Positions 7,035 to 12,717 of a stretch of 12,717 nucleotides of DNA are shown here, in pieces. The stretch is from Candidatus Cloacimonadota bacterium (GTDB lineage: Bacteria; Cloacimonadota; Cloacimonadia; Cloacimonadales; JAOZMQ01). Below the pieces are notes generated by a model that saw only the letters and a program-made list of their open reading frames with translations, did no database searches and was not told where the DNA came from. Each line of letters begins with the position of its first letter. Within the stretch, counting starts at the first letter, position 1. Location: the NCBI GenBank assembly GCA_029934195.1, contig JAOZMQ010000046.1:1-12717 (forward strand), in the 5' to 3' direction. Both the position numbers and the translations under genes were made by a program.

Positions 7035-8723
7035 ATGTATTTGAAAAAAAAAGTTTTCTTCTGTTTCCTAATAATCACCAGTCTTATTTTTGCCAAAACA
7101 GAGCATATAATTAAGGAAATTGAGTTTGACGGAAATAATAGATTTCCGGATAGAATTTTGTCAAATGTAATTAAAAGCAAAATAGGTGATGATTTTCAAT
7201 TAAAATTATTAACGAGGGATTGTCTCGCAATTTCCCATTTCTATGAACAAAACGGATTTTTGAATGTAAAAGTATTGAATCCTCAAATTAATTTAATCTC
7301 AAATAATCATTTCCGAGTAATATTCTTGATAGAAGAAGGGATTCCTTTAAGAATAACTGAAATTAATTTTTTCGGAAATAAATATTTTTCAGACAATAAA
7401 CTGAGAGAAAAATTAGGGGTTAAAGAAAAATCAGACTTTGCAAAAATTTCTATTCTAATAAGTGAAATTGTTGATTTATATTCAGATAGAGGATTTTTGT
7501 TTGCAGAAGCTAAAATTGAATCAATAAAAAAAGTGAATAATAGTTTAGTTGTTAATATCAATATATCGGAAGGAATGAAATGTAATTTTGAACAATATCT
7601 TTTTGAAGGAAATAAGATTACAACAGACAATACAATTTTAAAACTATCACAAATTGAAACAATACCAATAATCAATCTCGCTAAAATTCTTCAAATAGAA
7701 GAAAACATTAGAAGTAAGGAATATATTCGAGATTGTCATCTTATTCCTCTTAATAACAAGACTTTACTCTTAAAATTGGAAGAAGATAAGATGACCTATT
7801 TTTCAGGATTAGCTGGATATGATAATACTCAAGAAAATAATTCAGGGCTTAATGGTTTTTTGAATTTAAGGTTCATGAATATTTTCGGTACCGATAGAAC
7901 AATAGAGTTTAATTGGAATAAACTTACGATTAATAGAAACTCAATTGAATTAAAATATCATGATTCAGGACCAATAAAATATCCATTTGCAGGTGATTTT
8001 TCCATTTTAAGAGAAGAAGTTGATTCAACTTACATCAGGACAAAATTCTATTCCGAAATATACATCCACACTCTTCGTTCAAAATATGGAATATTATTTG
8101 GCTTTGATGATATTTTCCCAGGTACAAGACGACCATTTATTATTGAGAAAAATTTACAAAAAAATGCAGGCTTAATTTATAAATTTGATAATAGAGATTA
8201 TAAATTAAATCCAATTTTTGGATCAATATTTTCAATCAAATATTACGGAATATTATTAGAAAAAGAGAATGTATCGAAACTTAGAAATGCAACTGAAATT
8301 AATCTTGCATTTTATCAAAGACTGTTTAATAGAACTATTCTTTCAACTGAATTTACTTCTAAAATGATCGACGACTCTTGTTTGGAAGATTATGAAAAAT
8401 TTGAAATGGGAGGAAGTAATTCTCTAAGAGGATTCCAAGAGCATCAATTTTCCGGTCATAATCTTGGATGGTTCAACATTGAATTGAGAAGAATTTTATC
8501 AAGAGATTCACGAATTTTTCTTTTCTTGGATTACGGATATGTTGAATATGAAATCAACAAAAATAAAGAAATGTTGTTAGATTTATTTGGTATTGGTATA
8601 GGTCTGAGAATGAAAACTAAAATTGGTTTATTGAAATTAGATTATGCTTTTAACTATAATCATGGCGTATGGAAAAACCCAATTGATGGTATAATTCATT
8701 TTGGAATTGAAACAAAATTGTAA
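7035..8723 (+). CDS. Omp85-family outer membrane protein (BamA/TamA-like)
   Basis: This protein assembles or inserts other proteins into the outer membrane, or transports across it. Residues 1-20 are a Sec signal peptide (basic MYLKKK, hydrophobic core, likely cut after IFA). Three POTRA-like units follow: about 24-100 (IIKEIEFDGNNRF...YEQNGFLNVKV), about 103-180 (ITEINFFGNKYFSD...YSDRGFLFAEAKI) and a less regular one at about 181-251. The remainder (about 255-562) is the 16-strand-type barrel. It contains the family signature GGSNSLRGF with R465 inside the barrel loop and a final strand ending HFGIETKL, so the last residue is Leu rather than the common Phe/Trp. Three POTRAs and 562 residues resemble TamA more than the five-POTRA BamA of about 800. 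No Shine-Dalgarno is visible before the ATG, so the exact start is less certain. No tamB or other bam gene is in view. Confidence 0.87.
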   Translation: MYLKKKVFFCFLIITSLIFAKTEHIIKEIEFDGNNRFPDRILSNVIKSKIGDDFQLKLLTRDCLAISHFYEQNGFLNVKVLNPQINLISNNHFRVIFLIEEGIPLRITEINFFGNKYFSDNKLREKLGVKEKSDFAKISILISEIVDLYSDRGFLFAEAKIESIKKVNNSLVVNINISEGMKCNFEQYLFEGNKITTDNTILKLSQIETIPIINLAKILQIEENIRSKEYIRDCHLIPLNNKTLLLKLEEDKMTYFSGLAGYDNTQENNSGLNGFLNLRFMNIFGTDRTIEFNWNKLTINRNSIELKYHDSGPIKYPFAGDFSILREEVDSTYIRTKFYSEIYIHTLRSKYGILFGFDDIFPGTRRPFIIEKNLQKNAGLIYKFDNRDYKLNPIFGSIFSIKYYGILLEKENVSKLRNATEINLAFYQRLFNRTILSTEFTSKMIDDSCLEDYEKFEMGGSNSLRGFQEHQFSGHNLGWFNIELRRILSRDSRIFLFLDYGYVEYEINKNKEMLLDLFGIGIGLRMKTKIGLLKLDYAFNYNHGVWKNPIDGIIHFGIETKL

Positions 8724-8771
8724 AATTTTATGTAATTTTATCCTGAAAATGTACTCATATTATTTATCTTG

Positions 8772-8789
8772 TTAATCCGGTCAATCCTG
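8772..8789 (+). repeat. Short tandem of two near-identical 9-mers
   Basis: ttaatccgg (8772-8780) is followed directly by tcaatcctg (8781-8789), differing at two positions. The phrase (gttaatcc..tcaatcctgatt) resembles AATCCTG-type intergenic repeat remnants that I recall from several bacterial genomes, but I cannot confirm that here. The gap that holds it (8724-8949) contains no gene I can support. Confidence 0.35.
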
Positions 8790-8982
8790 ATTATGACATT
8801 GTCTTTTCATTATTCATTTTTCATTGATTAAGTATATGTAAAGTAGATTTCGAGTTGACAAAAAATGAAAGAAATAACATTTGCATAAAAAATTTGGTTT
8901 TGATAGTTGTACAAATCTCATCAGGTATAGATTTCAAGTGTAATTTCCAATGGGAAATAACCAAATATGTGAGAAAATTAAA

Positions 8983-10500
8983 ATGAAAAAATTAAAAAAA
9001 TATAGCTTTATCTTATTCTTATTTCTTAGCGGATGTCAATATTGGAATCAAATAATCCAATCAAATCCATTTGTTCAAAAGACAAATAATAAAATAATTA
9101 CTCGTAAACATAATGAAGAAAAGATGTATAATCAGAATTATATCGATTCATTGAAGTTTGAGATTGAAGCTAATAAAATAATTAATGACTCATTATTTAC
9201 ATTAACGGACAGTTTATTTTTTCAAGTTGATTCTTTACAAAATGCATTAGAAATTTCTAATAGTAGAATTGCAGTAAATTCAGAATTTGTTATTCCAGAC
9301 TCAATTGTATTTGCAAACAGAATGTTCTATTTGAAAAATGAAAGAATTAGAGAGCAATTCACAACGATTTTTCAGCAAGAATTAAAAAACGCACCATCAA
9401 ATATTCCTCGTAGCGGTAAATATTTTGCTTTATTTGATTCCATTTTTTCTAAGACAAAGATTCCACTTGATATTAAATACCTTGCTATTGCAGAAAGTCA
9501 ACTTAATCCGCTGGCGACTTCGTGGGTTGGTGCGAGTGGCATTTGGCAGTTTATGAGCAAAACCGGAAAAGGTTATGGTTTGAAAATAAATTCTTTTATC
9601 GATGAAAGAAGAAATGTTTTGAAATCTACAAATGCAGCTGTCAAATATTTGCAAAATGCTCATAATTACCTTCTAACAAAAGGTTCAGAAGATTGGTTAT
9701 TAACAATGTGTGCTTATAATGCCGGACCCGGAAGTATTGCCAAAGTTATCAAAGCTCAGGGTGGGAAAGATTTTTTTGACATCATTTTGCGGGTTGATGA
9801 AACAAATAAATACGTTTGGCGATCTGTAGCAATCAAGATGATTTTTGAAAACGAGAAAGAAATTTTTGGGAAAGAATTTTCAAGAGAATTACCATTGTTT
9901 ACAAATACTCGTACAGTCAATTTAACATTGAAAGGGCATTACAAAATTGATGATTGGGCACAATCGCAAGGAACAGTTGTCAGAAAAGTCTGGGAACTAA
10001 ATCCTTGGATAAAAATCTATAAAAGGAAAAGAAAAAAATATTCACCAATTAACGACATCGTTCTTCCACCTGGAAATTATTCAATTATACTACCTAAAAC
10101 TTCTATTGGAAATAAATCTGAAATTGTTAGAATTGAAAAAAAGTTCCAAAAGAAAAATTCCGGATATTTTACTCAACATATTGTTAAACGTGGCGACACT
10201 CTTTATGATATTGCCAAAAAATATAAGACAACTGTATCAAAAATTAAAAACATAAACCATTTAAGGTCAAACACTATTCGAGTTGGACAAAAACTGAAAC
10301 TATATGGACAACCAAATTATAAAAGTGTAAAGAAATCTTCAAAAACTTATACAGTAAAAAAAGGCGATTCAATCGGAGTAATTGCTCAAAAATTAGGAAT
10401 TAAATCTTCTCAACTTGTTGCTAAAAATAATCTGAAATCTAAAAAGAATAATGGAAGAAAAATAATCATAATCTACCCCGGTCAAAAATTATATTATTGA
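8983..10500 (+). CDS. mltD: MltD-like lytic murein transglycosylase lipoprotein with two LysM domains
   Basis: This envelope enzyme cleaves the MurNAc-GlcNAc bond of peptidoglycan, giving 1,6-anhydro ends. I start it at 8983 because this yields a clean lipoprotein signal (MKKLKK, hydrophobic core, lipobox LSGC with C18). The frame is open to an ATG at 8950, but those 11 residues would spoil the signal peptide and have no ribosome site; the site at 8983 is also weak. Residues about 45-100 are Asp/Ser/Leu-rich and helical. The SLT (GH23) domain covers about 147-290: the catalytic Glu is E171 in AIAESQLNP, followed by ASGIWQFM and AYNAGPG (244-250). Two LysM peptidoglycan-binding domains lie at about 397-441 (HIVKRGDTLYDIA) and 454-504 (YTVKKGDSIGVIA). 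The 505-residue length and domain order match MltD. rimI begins one base after the stop. Confidence 0.93.
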   Translation: MKKLKKYSFILFLFLSGCQYWNQIIQSNPFVQKTNNKIITRKHNEEKMYNQNYIDSLKFEIEANKIINDSLFTLTDSLFFQVDSLQNALEISNSRIAVNSEFVIPDSIVFANRMFYLKNERIREQFTTIFQQELKNAPSNIPRSGKYFALFDSIFSKTKIPLDIKYLAIAESQLNPLATSWVGASGIWQFMSKTGKGYGLKINSFIDERRNVLKSTNAAVKYLQNAHNYLLTKGSEDWLLTMCAYNAGPGSIAKVIKAQGGKDFFDIILRVDETNKYVWRSVAIKMIFENEKEIFGKEFSRELPLFTNTRTVNLTLKGHYKIDDWAQSQGTVVRKVWELNPWIKIYKRKRKKYSPINDIVLPPGNYSIILPKTSIGNKSEIVRIEKKFQKKNSGYFTQHIVKRGDTLYDIAKKYKTTVSKIKNINHLRSNTIRVGQKLKLYGQPNYKSVKKSSKTYTVKKGDSIGVIAQKLGIKSSQLVAKNNLKSKKNNGRKIIIIYPGQKLYY

Positions 10501-10501
10501 T

Positions 10502-10945
10502 ATGGCTTTCTTCTTAAAAAGAATGGATCTCTCACATCTTGAACAAGTTATGCTCATTGAGGAAAAACTTTTTAGCAGTCCTTGGAATTTTCCAATGTTT
10601 ATTTCTGAAATTGAAAACTACGATTCTTTTGTATTATTAAACAAAGAAAATCAAATTCTTGGGTATTTGTGTGGAAGATCTGTTTTAGATGAATTCTCAA
10701 TTACAAATATTGGAATAGAACAAAAATCTCAAAGACAAGGTTTAGGTTCAATTCTTTTAGAAGAAATAATACTCAAAATGAAAACCTTAGGGATAAAAGA
10801 TTTTTTTTTGGAAGTTAGAGAAAGTAATATAGCTGCTATTAAACTGTATCAAAATTTTAATTTTGTTAGGTTAGGAAAGAGAAAAAAGTACTATAGTTCT
10901 CCAATTGAAGATGCTATTTTAATGGGTTTGATTACATCAAAATAA
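10502..10945 (+). CDS. rimI: Ribosomal-protein-alanine N-acetyltransferase (RimI-type GNAT)
   Basis: RimI uses acetyl-CoA to acetylate the N-terminal alanine of ribosomal protein S18. The 147-residue length is normal. The acetyl-CoA loop QRQGLG is at 77-82. The family block LEVRESNIAAIKLYQNFNF places E104 and Y116 where the catalytic Glu and Tyr of studied RimI lie. The C-terminal signature GKRKKYYSSPIEDAILM is strongly RimI-like. The ATG lies one base beyond the mltD stop with no obvious ribosome site, so translation is probably coupled. Its usual partner tsaB is not nearby, and other N-terminal or lysine acetylation targets cannot be excluded. It converges with the response-regulator gene, with only one base between the stop codons. 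Confidence 0.92.
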   Translation: MAFFLKRMDLSHLEQVMLIEEKLFSSPWNFPMFISEIENYDSFVLLNKENQILGYLCGRSVLDEFSITNIGIEQKSQRQGLGSILLEEIILKMKTLGIKDFFLEVRESNIAAIKLYQNFNFVRLGKRKKYYSSPIEDAILMGLITSK

Positions 10946-10946
10946 A

Positions 10947-12491
10947 TTATTTTATTGTATCAGATAAATGAATTTTTAATAATCCATAAATATCTATTAA
11001 TTGTTTCTCAATTCCTTTTACGGAAGATTGTGAATATCCTGAAATATTATTTTCTTGCTTTATTATCTCTAAAAATTGAGTGATTTTTTCAAGTGGTTCA
11101 ACCAAGTTTTTTTTGCATTGAAATTTAATATTATTAGTTATTTCTAAATATTCATCGGTTGTTTCATATTTCTCTGAAATTTTTCTCTCATATCTTTCTC
11201 GCATAATATATGCTGCTGAAATCTTTGCTGCTGTTCTAATTAAGATTCCTTCACTAATTGTCCACTCTCGTTCTTTATCAATTGTCTCAAAACCGATAAA
11301 TCCATACCAAAGATTACTAACAATTATTGGTGCAATTATCAGAGATTGAACTTCAATTGCTGCAAGAACATCTCTTTCATTATGAGGGAATTTATTGATT
11401 TTACCAGAAATAATTTTTCCTTTACTTAATATCTCTTGCCAGCGAGAAAATCTTCTCTCATAAGGTGTTAGTTTAAAAAAAATGTTGCTTCCTCTTGAGA
11501 AACAATTATCAGAACATTCTTCTGCAATAAGTTCCATAGACAGTCCAAAATCTGGATGAATTATATTCTCATAAATATAAACTCTATCAGCTACGACTGC
11601 ATCAAGAAGTAAACTTATTGCCTTTGGATATGCTATTTTAGGATCTGGATTTTCTAATAATATCTCTGAATAATTTGCAAGAGCTTTTTCATATTTTATG
11701 CGAGATTTATTGATTTTTTTAATTTCTTCTTTACTTGAAATATCTCTAAATGTTAATTGCAATAGTCTTTTTTTTGATAATTGGATAATTTGTAAAATAA
11801 CTTCAATTTGCATCTTTTTATCATTTTGTTTTGTAAGCTCGTAACGAACAGAGCAAGGTGACATATTTTGGCTACAATTATGACAAAACTTCTCGATATA
11901 ATTTTTTACATTTGGAAATAACAAGATGTCTTGAATTGTATTTTTTATTCCATTTTGGCATAGATCAAATATTTTTTTTAAAGAATTGTTAGAATTTGTG
12001 ATCTCGCCTGTTTTTAAGTCCAAAAGGAGAATACCATCGGAATTAGTTTCAAAAAGAGCTTTGTACTTTTCTTTACTAATTTTTAAAGCTTCTTCTGTTT
12101 CTTTCTTCTTTTTTTGAACTTCAAAATTATAGAAAGCAAAATCTATAGCAATTTCTAATTCTTTACTTCCGTATGGTTTAAGTACAAAATTGTAAGGATG
12201 TGTCAACTTAGCTTTTTCAAGAAGATTCTCATCAATAGCACCTGAAACGTAAATAACCGGAAGATTAATAAAAGAACGAATAATATTCATTACTTCAACT
12301 CCATTCATCTTCCCTTTCAAATAAATGTCCATCAAGATGAGATCAACTTTATGATTTTTTACAAAATTAATGGCTTCTTCTCCAGATTCAATAACTCCGG
12401 CAACTTCATATCCGAAATCTTCGATAAATACTGATGCAGGATGAGCAATAAGCTGTTCATCTTCTACAATCAAAATCTTTTTTTTCTCCAT
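10947..12491 (-). CDS. Response regulator receiver-PAS-GAF signalling protein
   Basis: This is a 514-residue cytosolic two-component protein. The receiver domain (about 1-120) is complete: acidic residues E10/D11 in LIVEDEQL, phosphorylated Asp D55 in LILMDIYLKG, S83, and K105 in LKPYG. A short coiled linker leads to a PAS domain (about 142-252, ending TFRDIS). This domain contains extra cysteines (C203, C206, C213 in FCHNCSQNMSPC), a possible metal or redox site. A GAF domain follows at about 268-430 (LIIAPIIVSNLWYGFIGFE), with C326/C330 nearby. The tail (about 440-512) is helical and resembles a kinase dimerisation helix pair, but Lys/Asn residues stand where a phospho-His would be; there is no ATPase, DNA-binding, GGDEF or other output domain. 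A strong AGGAGA at 12496-12501 fixes the start. No cognate kinase is adjacent. Confidence 0.85.
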   Translation of the reverse strand: MEKKKILIVEDEQLIAHPASVFIEDFGYEVAGVIESGEEAINFVKNHKVDLILMDIYLKGKMNGVEVMNIIRSFINLPVIYVSGAIDENLLEKAKLTHPYNFVLKPYGSKELEIAIDFAFYNFEVQKKKKETEEALKISKEKYKALFETNSDGILLLDLKTGEITNSNNSLKKIFDLCQNGIKNTIQDILLFPNVKNYIEKFCHNCSQNMSPCSVRYELTKQNDKKMQIEVILQIIQLSKKRLLQLTFRDISSKEEIKKINKSRIKYEKALANYSEILLENPDPKIAYPKAISLLLDAVVADRVYIYENIIHPDFGLSMELIAEECSDNCFSRGSNIFFKLTPYERRFSRWQEILSKGKIISGKINKFPHNERDVLAAIEVQSLIIAPIIVSNLWYGFIGFETIDKEREWTISEGILIRTAAKISAAYIMRERYERKISEKYETTDEYLEITNNIKFQCKKNLVEPLEKITQFLEIIKQENNISGYSQSSVKGIEKQLIDIYGLLKIHLSDTIK

Positions 12492-12717
12492 CTAATCTCC
12501 TAAAATTCATTGTTCTTATTTTCACAGCTCTACGTGTATGTACTCATTCAAGTTTAATTCGTGAATACCAGCATCAAAGGTTAGATAACTTTTAACGATT
12601 TGACATTTAGTCGCTGTTACGAAATAACATTTACATATCAGCGTTGAACCATGAATTTCTTTTGCATTATTAAAAGATTAAATATCAATGATATTCGCAA
12701 TTTTAATGCCTTGAATA
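12492..12717. other. Upstream region of the response-regulator gene
   Basis: This 226-base stretch carries the ribosome site (AGGAGA on the - strand, 12496-12501) of the regulator gene and presumably its promoter. A small dyad aatatc (12681-12686) / gatatt (12690-12695) is present. A + frame opens at ATG 12651 and runs off the window edge, but it has no ribosome site and I cannot call it a gene. Confidence 0.45.

Noticed and set aside
8855..8889. Promoter with TTGACA at 8855-8860 upstream of mltD
   Set aside because: The -35 match is perfect, but the -10-like hexamers (TAACAT, CATAAA) are at 14 or 23 bases, so the pair is not convincing.
8950..8982. Longer mltD from the ATG at 8950
   Set aside because: It would place polar residues before the lipoprotein signal peptide and has no ribosome site.
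3192..9663. Minus-strand open frames inside the TPR, argF, ispG, Omp85 and mltD genes
   Set aside because: Each lies opposite a well-supported gene, lacks a ribosome site and encodes low-complexity residues; they are shadows.
12651..12717. Possible gene start at ATG 12651 running off the window
   Set aside because: No ribosome site, only 22 codons visible and no family resemblance.
1..12717. CRISPR array, tRNA/rRNA, insertion sequence, phage or toxin-antitoxin genes
   Set aside because: I looked on both strands and saw no spaced direct repeats, cloverleaf, transposase, integrase or toxin motifs.

Overview
The window is AT-rich, densely coding DNA from a Gram-negative (outer-membrane-bearing) bacterium. 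This is supported by an Omp85 outer-membrane assembly protein, a lipoprotein-type lytic transglycosylase and the MEP isoprenoid pathway enzyme IspG. Ferrous iron uptake genes (feoBAC) suggest an anaerobic or low-oxygen lifestyle. No rRNA, tRNA or other taxonomic marker is present. The low GC and gene content would suit an uncultured FCB-type lineage such as Cloacimonadota, but that placement is a guess.

Layout. (1) Bases 2-2309, + strand: a tight iron-uptake operon made of a 5'-truncated feoB, an feoA with an unusual N-terminal extension, and an feoC-like winged-helix protein with a four-cysteine cluster. (2) 2310-2605: a non-coding gap with a perfect 16-bp inverted repeat and, upstream of it, a strong Shine-Dalgarno followed by an immediate ATG-TGA. 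(3) 2606-4347, +: a membrane-anchored TPR protein, then ornithine carbamoyltransferase, ended by a clear intrinsic terminator at 4377-4412. (4) 4554-8723, +: a PAS sensor protein that has the histidine-kinase dimerisation/phosphoacceptor helix but no ATPase domain, ispG coupled to it through a ribosome site overlapping its stop codon, and a three-POTRA Omp85 protein. (5) 8983-10945, +: an MltD-like lytic transglycosylase lipoprotein with two LysM domains, followed one base later by rimI. (6) 10947-12491, - strand: a response-regulator/PAS/GAF protein converging on rimI with one base between the stop codons. (7) 12492-12717: the upstream region of that regulator, with no gene I can support.

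How the genes fit together: most are housekeeping (iron, arginine, isoprenoids, envelope assembly, peptidoglycan turnover, protein acetylation). The least ordinary items are the two signalling proteins. One has a phosphoacceptor-histidine helix without a catalytic ATPase domain. The other has an intact receiver domain and ends in what looks like a degenerate dimerisation helix pair without the histidine. They may belong to branched phosphotransfer networks that need a kinase encoded elsewhere. I do not see a clearly new multi-gene system, defence island, CRISPR array or mobile element here.
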